Source of the DNA: Streptomyces californicus
GTDB lineage: Bacteria; Actinomycetota; Actinomycetes; Streptomycetales; Streptomycetaceae
DNA length: 28,489 nucleotides
Reading direction: 5' to 3'
Assembly (NCBI RefSeq): GCF_000717645.1
Contig: NZ_JNZZ01000043.1
Location: 1 to 28,489 of the forward strand
Shown here piece after piece: positions 7,647 through 15,492 of the stretch. The notes under the pieces were generated by a model. That model was not told the origin of the DNA, did not search any database, and saw nothing but the letters and a program-made list of their open reading frames with translations. The translations under genes were made by a program, and so were the position numbers. Each line of letters begins with the position of its first letter. Position 1 is the stretch's first letter.

Positions 7647-8573
7647 TCAGAGCGGTGCGCCGGGGCGGCCGCAGGAGCGGAGGAACTCGCGGGTCCGGCG
7701 GGCGATCGGCAGCGGCCGGTCCGGCGGGCACGGGTACATGTCCTGTTCCACGATCGCGAACAGGTCGACGTCCAGGGCGCGGGCCGCGTCCAGGACCGGC
7801 TCCAGGGCGGGGACCCCGCGCGGCGGCTCGCACATCACGCCCCGGGCCACCGCAGGGCCGAACGGCACCTCGTCCGCCACCACCTCCGCCAGGACCGCCG
7901 GGTCGACCTGCTTGAGGTGGAGGTAGCCGATGCGCTCCCCGTACGTCTCGATGAGCCGGACGCTGTCGCCGCCGCAGTAGGCGTAGTGCCCGGTGTCCAG
8001 GCAGAGCGAGACGAGGTCCGGGTCGGTGGCGTCCAGGAAGCGGTTGACGTTCTCCTCGGTGTCGATGTGGGTGTCGGCGTGCGGGTGGACGACGACGCGC
8101 AGCCCGAACCGCTCCCGCACCTCCCGGCCCAGCCGTTCCGTCTGCGTGGTCAGATCGCGCCACTGCGCGGGCGTGAGGGTGCGGTCCTCCAGCACCTCGC
8201 CCGTCTTGTCGTCGCGCCAGAACGACGGGATGACGACCAGGTGCCCGGCGCCCATGGCCCGGGTCAGCGCGGCGATGTCGGCGACATGCGCCCAGGTCCG
8301 GTCCCAGACGGCCTCGCCGTGGTGCAACCCGGTGAAGACGGTTCCGGCGGAGACGCTCAGCCCCCGGGCGCGGGTCTCGTCCGTCAACCGGGCCGGATCG
8401 GTCGGCAGATAGCCGTACGGGCCCAGCTCGATCCACGCGTACCCGGCCTCCGCGACCTCGTCGAGGAAGCGCTGCCAGGGGACCTGCCCCGGATCGTCGG
8501 GGAACCATACCCCCCACGAGTCGGGGGCCGAGCCGATGCGGATACGGGCCGGGGTCTGGACGGAGGGGGTCAT
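7647..8573 (-). CDS. iolE: IolE-like inosose dehydratase / sugar phosphate isomerase-epimerase family
   Basis: A 308-residue TIM-barrel protein of the AP-endonuclease-2 superfamily. The N-terminal GSAPDSWGVW is the signature seen in IolE-type 2-keto-myo-inositol dehydratases. Metal-site segments follow in order: VVHPHADTHIDTEE, LCLDTGHYAYCGGD, GYLHLKQVD and IVEQDMYP. The usual IolE step converts 2-keto-myo-inositol to 3D-trihydroxycyclohexane-1,2-dione, the substrate of IolD encoded nearby, which supports the assignment. The ATG at 8573 has GAGG 9 nt upstream; a GTG at 8588 has none. It diverges from iolC across about 146 bp that contain palindromes. A generic sugar epimerase is possible, but family signature and context both favour IolE. 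Confidence 0.85.
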   Translation of the reverse strand: MTPSVQTPARIRIGSAPDSWGVWFPDDPGQVPWQRFLDEVAEAGYAWIELGPYGYLPTDPARLTDETRARGLSVSAGTVFTGLHHGEAVWDRTWAHVADIAALTRAMGAGHLVVIPSFWRDDKTGEVLEDRTLTPAQWRDLTTQTERLGREVRERFGLRVVVHPHADTHIDTEENVNRFLDATDPDLVSLCLDTGHYAYCGGDSVRLIETYGERIGYLHLKQVDPAVLAEVVADEVPFGPAVARGVMCEPPRGVPALEPVLDAARALDVDLFAIVEQDMYPCPPDRPLPIARRTREFLRSCGRPGAPL

Positions 8574-8634
8574 AACGCCCAGCCTCACGGCCCGCGCGGA
8601 GGGGTGTCAAGGGTGCGTCCGCGCGACACGTCCG

Positions 8635-8681
8635 TATGTCCGGACAACATATTGACAGCGTTCCCGCAAGCGGGCTAGACC
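8635..8681 (+). promoter_or_regulatory. iolC promoter with two overlapping palindromes
   Basis: TTGACA (8652-8657), an 18-nt spacer and TAGACC (8676-8681) form a good housekeeping-type promoter. TATGTCCGGACAACATA (8635-8651) just upstream has TATGT/ACATA ends and contains the perfect palindrome TGTCCGGACA. CCCGCAAGCGGG (8663-8674) is a second inverted repeat inside the spacer. Either could bind the inositol regulator, which is not encoded in the window. Confidence 0.7.
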
Positions 8682-8719
8682 TGGGGCCATCCGACCGCCG
8701 GGGGGCGAAGGGACTGCGT

Positions 8720-9808
8720 ATGCCTGAGCCGTACGACGTGATCACCATGGGGCGGATCGGGGTCGACCTCTATCCGCTGGAGGTCGCGACGCCGCTCGCC
8801 CGGGTCGAGACGTTCGGCAAGTTCCTCGGCGGCTCCCCGGCCAACGTCGCGGTGGCGGCCTCCCGGCTGGGGCGGCGTACGGCGGTCATCACCCGGACCG
8901 GCCAGGACCCGTTCGGCGACTACCTCCGCCGGGAACTGGGGCGGTTCGGCGTGGACCCCCGGTGGGCGACGGCCGTGGCCGCCTACCCGACCCCCGTCAC
9001 CTTCTGCGAGATCTTCCCGCCGGACGACTTCCCCCTGTACTTCTACCGGCAGCCCAAGGCCCCCGACCTGGAGATCCACGCCCCGGACCTCGACCTGGAC
9101 GCGGTGCGCGACGCCCGGATCTTCTGGATGACGGGCACCGGGCTCTCCGCCGAACCGAGCCGCACCGCCACGCTCGCCGCCCTCTCCGCACGGAACGACC
9201 GCCGGGCCGACCGCCGGGCCGACCACCGGACGGGCCCGGGGCGTACGGCGGGCGAGCGGCGTACGGCGACGGTCTTCGACCTCGACTGGCGGCCGATGTT
9301 CTGGGACGGGGGAGACGACAGCGCCGAGGCGCCCGTGCGGTACCGCGAGGCGCTGGCCCACGCCACGGTCGCCGTCGGCAACATCGAGGAGTGCGCCGTC
9401 GCGACCGGCGAACGCGAACCGTACGCGGCGGCCCGAGCCCTGCTGGCCGCCGGGGTGGAGCTGGCCGTCGTCAAGCAGGGGCCGAAGGGCGTCCTCGCCC
9501 TGCACCGCGACGGCACCGCGGCCGACTGCCCGCCGTTGCCGGTGGAGGTGGTCAACGGCCTCGGCGCGGGCGACGCGTTCGGGGGCGCGCTCTGCCACGG
9601 GCTGCTCGCCGGATGGCCCCTCGACCGCGTCGTGCGGTACGCGAACGCGGCCGGCGCCATCGTCGCCTCCCGGCTCGCCTGCTCCTCCGCGATGCCGTTC
9701 GAGGGCGAGGTGGAGCAGGCGCTCGCGGCCGGGACCGCGACCGCCGTGCCCCCGGACCCCTCAGGCCCGGACCGCCCCGCCCCGCGCGACCCCGGAGCGG
9801 GCGCATGA
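8720..9808 (+). CDS. iolC: 5-dehydro-2-deoxygluconokinase (PfkB family), IolC
   Basis: A 362-residue ribokinase-family sugar kinase that phosphorylates 2-deoxy-5-keto-D-gluconate (DKG) to DKG 6-phosphate. Family signature 1 is GGSPANVAVAASRLG near the N-terminus and signature 2 is GLGAGDAFGGALCHG, with the catalytic base Asp285. MGRIGVDLYP at the start is characteristic of IolC. The ATG at 8720 follows GAAGGGA; earlier in-frame starts would place the promoter inside the gene. An Arg/Asp/Gly-rich insert (about residues 158-180) is encoded by repeats of GACCGCCGGGCC (9197-9220) and is probably a surface loop. The C-terminal 30 residues are Pro/Ala-rich. The stop overlaps the next start (ATGA), indicating translational coupling. 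Confidence 0.93.
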   Translation: MPEPYDVITMGRIGVDLYPLEVATPLARVETFGKFLGGSPANVAVAASRLGRRTAVITRTGQDPFGDYLRRELGRFGVDPRWATAVAAYPTPVTFCEIFPPDDFPLYFYRQPKAPDLEIHAPDLDLDAVRDARIFWMTGTGLSAEPSRTATLAALSARNDRRADRRADHRTGPGRTAGERRTATVFDLDWRPMFWDGGDDSAEAPVRYREALAHATVAVGNIEECAVATGEREPYAAARALLAAGVELAVVKQGPKGVLALHRDGTAADCPPLPVEVVNGLGAGDAFGGALCHGLLAGWPLDRVVRYANAAGAIVASRLACSSAMPFEGEVEQALAAGTATAVPPDPSGPDRPAPRDPGAGA

Positions 9809-10695
9809 CGCCGGTCGCCGACTCCCTCTCCGCGCTCGTGCGGCTGCGCGCCGAGCGGCCCGAAGCCGTGGCCGAGGCCGCCGCGCGGCGGAAGCGGCGG
9901 CGGTTGGTCCGGCACGCCGACGACCGGCTGATGATCGTCGCGGCCGACCACCCCGCGCGCGGAGCGCTCGCGGTGGGGGACCGCTCCCTCGCCATGGCCA
10001 ACCGGTTCGAGCTGCTGGAACGGCTCCGCCTCGCGCTCTCCCGGCCCGGGGTCGACGGCGTGCTCGCCTCCGCCGACGTCCTTGACGACCTGCTCCTCCT
10101 CGGCGCCCTGGAGGACAAGATCGTGATGGGCTCGATGAACCGGGGCGGGCTGGCCGGCGCCGCGTTCGAGCTCGACGACCGGTTCACCGGCCACCGGCCC
10201 GAGGACCTGGTCCGCCACGGGTTCGACGCGGGGAAGCTGCTGCTCCGCATCGACCACGAGGACCCCGGCTCGCTGGACACCCTGCACGCCGCCGCCCGGA
10301 CCATCGACGCGATGGCCGCGCACCGGCTGCCCGTCTTCGTCGAACCGTTCCTCTGCCGCCGCGTCGGGGGCCGCCTCCGCAACGACCTGGAGCCCGCCGC
10401 CGTGGCGACCTCCATCGCCATCGCGTCGGGCCTCGCCGGGACGTCGGCGTACACCTGGCTCAAGGTCCCCGTCACCGACGAACCCGGGGCGATGGCCCGG
10501 GTGATGGAGGCGTCCACCCTGCCCGCCGTGCTGCTCGGCGGCGATGTCGGCGACGACCAGGACGCCGTGTACGGGAAGTGGCGCGACGCGCTGCGGCTGC
10601 CCACCGTGCGGGGGCTCGTGGTGGGCCGCTCCTTGCTCTACCCGGCCGACGGGGACGTGGCGCACGCGGTCGACACCGCCGTGTCGCTGCTGTAG
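9805..10695 (+). CDS. Class I aldolase for 2-deoxy-5-keto-gluconate 6-phosphate (Cgl0159-like)
   Basis: A 296-residue (beta/alpha)8 protein resembling the class I aldolases next to iolC in actinobacterial inositol clusters (Corynebacterium Cgl0159 type). The expected reaction cleaves DKG 6-phosphate into malonate semialdehyde and dihydroxyacetone phosphate, the role of IolJ in Bacillus. Supporting segments are LMIVAADHPARGAL on an early strand, DDRFTGHRPEDL, and AYTWLKVPVTDE, where Lys220 is the likely Schiff-base residue. The start ATG overlaps the iolC stop by 4 nt. The family is sometimes labelled DeoC/LacD-like; here the neighbours settle the role better than the sequence alone. Confidence 0.85.
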   Translation: MTPVADSLSALVRLRAERPEAVAEAAARRKRRRLVRHADDRLMIVAADHPARGALAVGDRSLAMANRFELLERLRLALSRPGVDGVLASADVLDDLLLLGALEDKIVMGSMNRGGLAGAAFELDDRFTGHRPEDLVRHGFDAGKLLLRIDHEDPGSLDTLHAAARTIDAMAAHRLPVFVEPFLCRRVGGRLRNDLEPAAVATSIAIASGLAGTSAYTWLKVPVTDEPGAMARVMEASTLPAVLLGGDVGDDQDAVYGKWRDALRLPTVRGLVVGRSLLYPADGDVAHAVDTAVSLL

Positions 10696-10722
10696 CCGGC
10701 GGAGGGCGGGTAGGGAGGGGAC

Positions 10723-11757
10723 ATGGACACGCACGCCGAGGGCACGCACACCGAAGGCATGGACACGCACGCCGAGGGCACGGGCACGCACACCGAGGGC
10801 CCGGGCACGCACGCCGAGGGCGGGCACGGCCGCCGGGAGACGGACGCGCGCCCCGGGGACGACCACGGCCACGCAGGCCGCCGCCACCTGCCCTCCGGCA
10901 GCGCCGCGCGCGGGGCGTACGCCGTCGACATCGCCCCCGAGCGGGCCGGCTGGGAGCGCTCGGCCCTCCGGGTGGTCGAGCTGGAGCCGGGCGGTGTTCA
11001 CACCCTCGTCACCGGCGGGAGCGAATGGATCGTCCTGCCGTTGGCCGGTGGATGTACGGTGCGTACAGCAGGTGAGACCTTCGAACTGCTGGGCAGGGAA
11101 AGCGTGTTCAGCGGGGTCACCGACTTCGCCTACGTACCGCGCGACGCCCAGGCACTGATCGCCTCCGGCGCAGGAGGCCGCTTCGCCCTGGCAGGAGCGA
11201 AGTGCGAGCGACGACTCCCCGCTCGCTACGGCCCCGCGCCGGAGGTACCCGTCGAACTGCGCGGCTCCGGAACCTGCTCGCGCCAGGTGAACAACTTCGC
11301 CGCCGCCGACACCTTCGACTGCGACCGGCTGATCGCCGTCGAAGTGCTCACCCCCGGTGGCAACTGGTCCTCCTACCCGCCCCACAAGCACGACGAGCAC
11401 GTGCCGGGCGAGGAGTGCGTACTGGAGGAGGTCTACTACTTCGAGGTGGAGCGCGGCGGACTCGGCTACCACCGGGTCTCCCCGTCGCGCGAGGGCGGTA
11501 CGGACGTGCTCGCCGAAGTACGCGACGGGGACATCGTCCTCATCCCCGACGGCTGGCACGGCCCGTCCATCGCCCCGCCCGGCCGCACGCTGTACTACCT
11601 GAACGTGATGGCCGGGCCGGGGGAGGAGCGCGCCTGGCTGATCCGCGACCATCCCGATCACGGCTGGATCCGCGACACCTGGCCAGGCGAGCCGATCGAC
11701 GCCAGACTCCCGCTCTACACGGCGCATCCGTCGCCCGGCCCGGAGGTAACGCCTTGA
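10723..11757 (+). CDS. iolB: 5-deoxy-glucuronate isomerase, IolB, with His-rich N-terminal extension
   Basis: A 344-residue bicupin enzyme that isomerises 5-deoxy-D-glucuronate to 2-deoxy-5-keto-D-gluconate. The metal site is PPHKHDEH (His221, His223, Glu225, His226), with a further Glu-rich strand (LEEVYYFEVE) and DGWHGPS supplying the last His, as in the KduI/IolB family. The start at 10723 has GGAGGGG 4 nt upstream, so the extra N-terminus appears truly translated. Residues 1-33 contain five THxEG units and the next 30 remain His-rich and charged, before the family homology begins near residue 54. IolB proteins are usually about 270-300 residues, so this is a real extension. It lies 27 bp after the aldolase stop and overlaps the iolD start. 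Confidence 0.93.
   Translation: MDTHAEGTHTEGMDTHAEGTGTHTEGPGTHAEGGHGRRETDARPGDDHGHAGRRHLPSGSAARGAYAVDIAPERAGWERSALRVVELEPGGVHTLVTGGSEWIVLPLAGGCTVRTAGETFELLGRESVFSGVTDFAYVPRDAQALIASGAGGRFALAGAKCERRLPARYGPAPEVPVELRGSGTCSRQVNNFAAADTFDCDRLIAVEVLTPGGNWSSYPPHKHDEHVPGEECVLEEVYYFEVERGGLGYHRVSPSREGGTDVLAEVRDGDIVLIPDGWHGPSIAPPGRTLYYLNVMAGPGEERAWLIRDHPDHGWIRDTWPGEPIDARLPLYTAHPSPGPEVTP
10729..10821 (+). repeat. In-frame 15-bp repeats encoding THxEG units
   Basis: Five copies of ACGCACRCCGARGGC (R is A or G) begin at 10729, 10744, 10765, 10786 and 10807, separated by 0 or 6 bp. All spacings are multiples of 3, so copy-number change would keep the iolB frame. Confidence 0.9.
11742..11756 (+). promoter_or_regulatory. 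Strong ribosome binding site defining a TTG start for iolD
   Basis: GGAGGT (11742-11747) lies 6 nt before TTG (11754-11756). The TTG overlaps the iolB TGA as TTGA, a layout typical of coupled translation. The next in-frame candidates lie deep in the conserved region. Confidence 0.82.
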
Positions 11758-13775
11758 GCCCGACGCGTCCCGCGAACCGCCCCGACGCCCCGCACGGCGC
11801 CACCCGGCGGCTGACCACCGCCCAGGCGCTGATCGCCTTCCTGGCCCGGCAGTACACCGAACGCGACGGCCGCAGGCAGCGGCTCATCAGCGCCACCTGG
11901 GGCATCTTCGGCCACGGCAACGTCGCGGGCATCGGCCAGGCGCTCCTGGAGGCGGGCCACGCGGGAAGCCCCACCGCCTCAACCGCCTCAGCCGGCCCCG
12001 GCACCGCCCCCCGCATCCCCACCGCCCCCGGCCACCGCATGCCGTTCCTCCAGGGCCGCAACGAACAGGCCATGGTGCACGCGGCCGTGGGGTACGCCCG
12101 CCAGTCGGGCCGCCTCTCCGCGCACGCGGTGACCACGTCCATCGGCCCGGGAGCCACCAACCTCGTCACCGGGGCCGCCCTCGCCACCGTCAACCGGCTG
12201 CCCGTCCTCCTGCTGCCCGGCGACACCTTCGCGACCCGGCCCGCCGACCCCGTACTGCAACAGCTCGAAGTGCCGTACGCGGGCGACGTGTCGGTCAACG
12301 ACTGTCTGCGCCCCGTCTCGCGCTACTTCGACCGGATCACCCGTCCGGAGGCGCTGATCCCGGCCGCGCTGCAGGCCATGCGGGTCCTCGCCGACCCCGT
12401 CGAGACCGGGGCCGTCACGCTCGCGCTGCCCCAGGACGTCCAGGCGGAGGCGTACGACTGGCCGGAGGAGTTCTTCGCCGAGCGCGACTGGCACGTCCGC
12501 AGGCCCGCCCCCGACACCGCCGAACTGGAAGCGGCCGTCCGGGCGATCCGCTCCGCCCGCCGCCCCCTGATCGTCGCGGGCGGCGGGGTCCGGCACAGCG
12601 CCGCCGAGGAGACGCTCGCCGCGTTCACCGCCGCGACCCGCATCCCCGTCGCCTCCACCCAGGCCGGCAAGGGCGCGCTCCGCCACGACCACCCGGCCGA
12701 CGTCGGCGGCATCGGCCACACCGGCACCGCCACCGCCGACGAACTGGCCCGCACCGCCGACCTGGTGATCGGCGTCGGCACCCGCTTCACCGACTTCACC
12801 ACCGCCTCCGGCACCCTCTTCTCGAACCCGACCGTCCGCTTCCTCCACCTCAACATCTCCGCCGCCGACGCCCACAAGCTGGCCGCCCGCCCCCTGGTGG
12901 CCGACGCCCGCGCGGGCCTGGAGGCGCTGACGGCGGCGCTCGCCGGACGCGGCTACCGGGTCGATCCGGCGTACGAGACGGAGTACGCCGGATCGAAGGA
13001 GGCGTGGGAGGAGAAGGTCGAGGCGTCCTTCGCGACCCCCGTCCCCACCGCGCGCCCCACCCAGACCCAGGTCCTCGGCCTCCTGGACGCCCTCGTCACC
13101 GAGGACGACATCCTGATCAACGCGGCCGGCTCCCTCCCCGGCGACCTGCACAGACTCTGGCGCACCCGCTCCCGCGACCAGTACCACGTGGAGTACGGCT
13201 ACTCCTGCATGGGCTACGAGATCCCGGCGGCGATCGGCGTCCTGCTCGCGGAGGCGGCCCGCGGAGCCCGGAGCCGGGGACACCGCCCCGTCTGGGCCCT
13301 CGTCGGCGACGGCACCTACCTGATGAACCCCACCGAGACCGTCACCGCCGTCCAGGAGAACCTGCCGCTCAAGCTGGTCATCCTCCAGAACCACGGGTAC
13401 GCCTCCATCGGCGGGCTCTCCGAGGCGGTCGGCGCCGAACGCTTCGGCACCGCCTACCGCCACCGCGACGCGGACGGCGGCTTCACCGGCCCGCCGCTCC
13501 CCGTGGACCTCGCCGCCAACGCGGCCTCCCTCGGCATGCGGGTGCTGCGCGCCGCCACCGTCGACGAACTGGGCAAGGCGCTCGCCGAGGCGCGCGACGC
13601 CGAGGGCCCCACTTGTGTCTACGTCGAGACCGAAACGCCCGACACAGTGTCGGGCCCCCCTCCGGCACAGGCGTGGTGGGATGTTCCGGTAGCCGAGACC
13701 GCGAGCCGGCCGGCGGCGGCCCGCGCCCGGGAGGAGTACGACCGGCAGGCCGCCTCCCGACGCCGCCATCTGTGA
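11754..13775 (+). CDS. iolD: 3D-(3,5/4)-trihydroxycyclohexane-1,2-dione hydrolase, IolD
   Basis: A 673-residue thiamine-diphosphate enzyme that opens the ring of 3D-trihydroxycyclohexane-1,2-dione to give 5-deoxy-D-glucuronate. It has the three-domain layout of the acetolactate synthase family. The N-terminal Pyr domain contains the ThDP-activating Glu104 (GRNEQAMVHAA), the central domain follows, and the C-terminal PP domain has the ThDP motif starting GDGTYLMN at residue 518 and ending LPLKLVILQN. The family-specific ATWGIFGHGNVAGIG is near the N-terminus. An insert of about 20 residues rich in Ser/Thr/Ala/Pro (residues 73-92) interrupts the first domain. The start is TTG, chosen for the GGAGGT upstream and the overlap with iolB. 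Length agrees with the family. Confidence 0.94.
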   Translation: MSPTRPANRPDAPHGATRRLTTAQALIAFLARQYTERDGRRQRLISATWGIFGHGNVAGIGQALLEAGHAGSPTASTASAGPGTAPRIPTAPGHRMPFLQGRNEQAMVHAAVGYARQSGRLSAHAVTTSIGPGATNLVTGAALATVNRLPVLLLPGDTFATRPADPVLQQLEVPYAGDVSVNDCLRPVSRYFDRITRPEALIPAALQAMRVLADPVETGAVTLALPQDVQAEAYDWPEEFFAERDWHVRRPAPDTAELEAAVRAIRSARRPLIVAGGGVRHSAAEETLAAFTAATRIPVASTQAGKGALRHDHPADVGGIGHTGTATADELARTADLVIGVGTRFTDFTTASGTLFSNPTVRFLHLNISAADAHKLAARPLVADARAGLEALTAALAGRGYRVDPAYETEYAGSKEAWEEKVEASFATPVPTARPTQTQVLGLLDALVTEDDILINAAGSLPGDLHRLWRTRSRDQYHVEYGYSCMGYEIPAAIGVLLAEAARGARSRGHRPVWALVGDGTYLMNPTETVTAVQENLPLKLVILQNHGYASIGGLSEAVGAERFGTAYRHRDADGGFTGPPLPVDLAANAASLGMRVLRAATVDELGKALAEARDAEGPTCVYVETETPDTVSGPPPAQAWWDVPVAETASRPAAARAREEYDRQAASRRRHL

Positions 13776-13817
13776 CACCACACCCGCCACCTGCCCGAAG
13801 TCCTGAAGGAGCACGTC

Positions 13818-15320
13818 ATGACGAAGACCGTCAACCACTGGATCGGCGGCAGGACAGTGGAGGGCACGTCCGGCCAGTACGGTCCGGTCACCGACCCGGC
13901 CACCGGCGCGGTCACCACGCGGGTCGCCCTCGCCTCCGCGGCCGAGGTCGACGCGGCCGTGGCGGCGGCGAAGACCGCCTACGCGACCTGGGGCACCTCC
14001 TCGCTCGCCCAGCGCACCGCCGTCCTCTTCCGCTACCGCGCGCTGCTGGACGCCCACCGCGACGACATCGCCGCCCTGATCACCGCCGAGCACGGCAAGG
14101 TGCACTCGGACGCGCTCGGCGAGGTCGCGCGCGGCCTGGAGATCGTCGAGCTGGCCTGCGGGATCACCACCCAGCTCAAGGGCGAGCTGTCCACCCAGGT
14201 CTCCAACCGGGTCGACGTATCCTCCATCCGCCAGTCGCTGGGCGTGGTCGCGGGCATCACCCCGTTCAACTTCCCGGCCATGGTGCCGATGTGGATGTTC
14301 CCGCTGGCCATCGCCTGCGGCAACACGTTCGTGCTCAAGCCCAGCGAGAAGGACCCCTCGGCCGCCAACCTGCTGGCCGAGCTGGCGACGGAGGCGGGCC
14401 TTCCGGAGGGCGTGCTCAACGTCGTCCACGGGGACAAGGTCGCGGTGGACGCCCTCCTCGCCCACCCCGACGTGGCCGCCGTCTCCTTCGTCGGCTCCAC
14501 CCCCATCGCCCGCTACATCCACGCCACCGCCTCCGCCAACGGCAAGCGCGTCCAGGCGCTCGGCGGCGCGAAGAACCACATGCTGGTCCTCCCGGACGCC
14601 GACCTGGACGCGGCCGCCGACGCGGCGGTCTCGGCGGCGTACGGCTCCGCGGGCGAGCGCTGCATGGCGATCTCGGCGGTCGTCGCCGTCGGCGCGATCG
14701 GCGACGAGCTGGTCGCGAAGATCCGCGAGCGCGCCGAGAAGATCACGATCGGCCCCGGCAACGACCCGGCCTCCGAGATGGGCCCGCTGATCACCGCCGC
14801 CCACCGCGACAAGGTCGCCTCCTACGTCACGGGCGCCGCCGCCCAGGGCGCGGAGGTCGTCCTCGACGGCACCGGGCACACGGTCGAGGGCTTCGAGGAC
14901 GGCCACTGGATCGGCCTCTCCCTGCTGGACAAGGTCTCCACCGACTCCGACGCGTACAAGGACGAGATCTTCGGCCCGGTCCTGTGCGTGCTCCGCGTGG
15001 ACACCTACGAGGAGGGCGTCGCCCTCATGAACGCCTCGCCGTTCGGCAACGGCACCGCGATCTTCACCCGGGACGGCGGCGCCGCCCGCCGCTTCCAGCT
15101 GGAGATCCAGGCCGGCATGGTCGGCGTCAACGTGCCGATCCCGGTCCCCGTCGGCTACCACTCCTTCGGCGGCTGGAAGGACTCGCTCTTCGGCGACCAC
15201 CACATCTACGGCAACGACGGCGTGCACTTCTACACCCGGGGCAAGGTCACCACCACCCGCTGGCCCGACCCGGCCGACGCCCCCGCCGGCGTCGACCTGG
15301 GCTTCCCGCGCAACCACTGA
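13818..15320 (+). CDS. mmsA: CoA-acylating methylmalonate-semialdehyde dehydrogenase, MmsA/IolA
   Basis: A 500-residue aldehyde dehydrogenase that oxidises malonate or methylmalonate semialdehyde to acetyl-CoA or propionyl-CoA with NAD+ and CoA. The N-terminal NHWIGG, the nucleotide-binding segment TPFNFPAMVPMWM, KPSEKDPS, the LGGAKNHMLVLPDAD segment typical of this subfamily, and the catalytic Cys282 in GERCMAIS are all present. C-terminal GGWKDSLFGD is also subfamily-typical. GAAGGAG lies 6 nt before the ATG. It follows iolD by 42 bp and completes the inositol route by consuming the malonate semialdehyde made by the aldolase. A strong hairpin just downstream ends the operon. It could also serve valine catabolism. 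Confidence 0.95.
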   Translation: MTKTVNHWIGGRTVEGTSGQYGPVTDPATGAVTTRVALASAAEVDAAVAAAKTAYATWGTSSLAQRTAVLFRYRALLDAHRDDIAALITAEHGKVHSDALGEVARGLEIVELACGITTQLKGELSTQVSNRVDVSSIRQSLGVVAGITPFNFPAMVPMWMFPLAIACGNTFVLKPSEKDPSAANLLAELATEAGLPEGVLNVVHGDKVAVDALLAHPDVAAVSFVGSTPIARYIHATASANGKRVQALGGAKNHMLVLPDADLDAAADAAVSAAYGSAGERCMAISAVVAVGAIGDELVAKIRERAEKITIGPGNDPASEMGPLITAAHRDKVASYVTGAAAQGAEVVLDGTGHTVEGFEDGHWIGLSLLDKVSTDSDAYKDEIFGPVLCVLRVDTYEEGVALMNASPFGNGTAIFTRDGGAARRFQLEIQAGMVGVNVPIPVPVGYHSFGGWKDSLFGDHHIYGNDGVHFYTRGKVTTTRWPDPADAPAGVDLGFPRNH

Positions 15321-15326
15321 GGGTCG

Positions 15327-15364
15327 CGCCTCCCCGCCCGCACCCCGGTGCGGGCGGGGAGGCG
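15327..15364 (+). terminator. Hairpin terminator after mmsA
   Basis: An 18-bp perfect stem (15327-15344 with 15347-15364) starts 6 nt past the stop codon and closes on a very short CC loop, or 4 nt if the last pair opens. Its arm shares TCCCCGCCCGCAC with the hairpin at 17238-17272. Confidence 0.9.
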
Positions 15365-15492
15365 GCAGTTCCGGCGGCACCCGACACTGCCCCTCGGGCC
15401 CGCCTTCCCTGCCCCGGAGAACCTGGCGCCGGCGCTGTCTGCCGCGTATCCAGGAAAGGACGCTCTCCCTCAGCAGGAAGTGAAGCCTCCTC

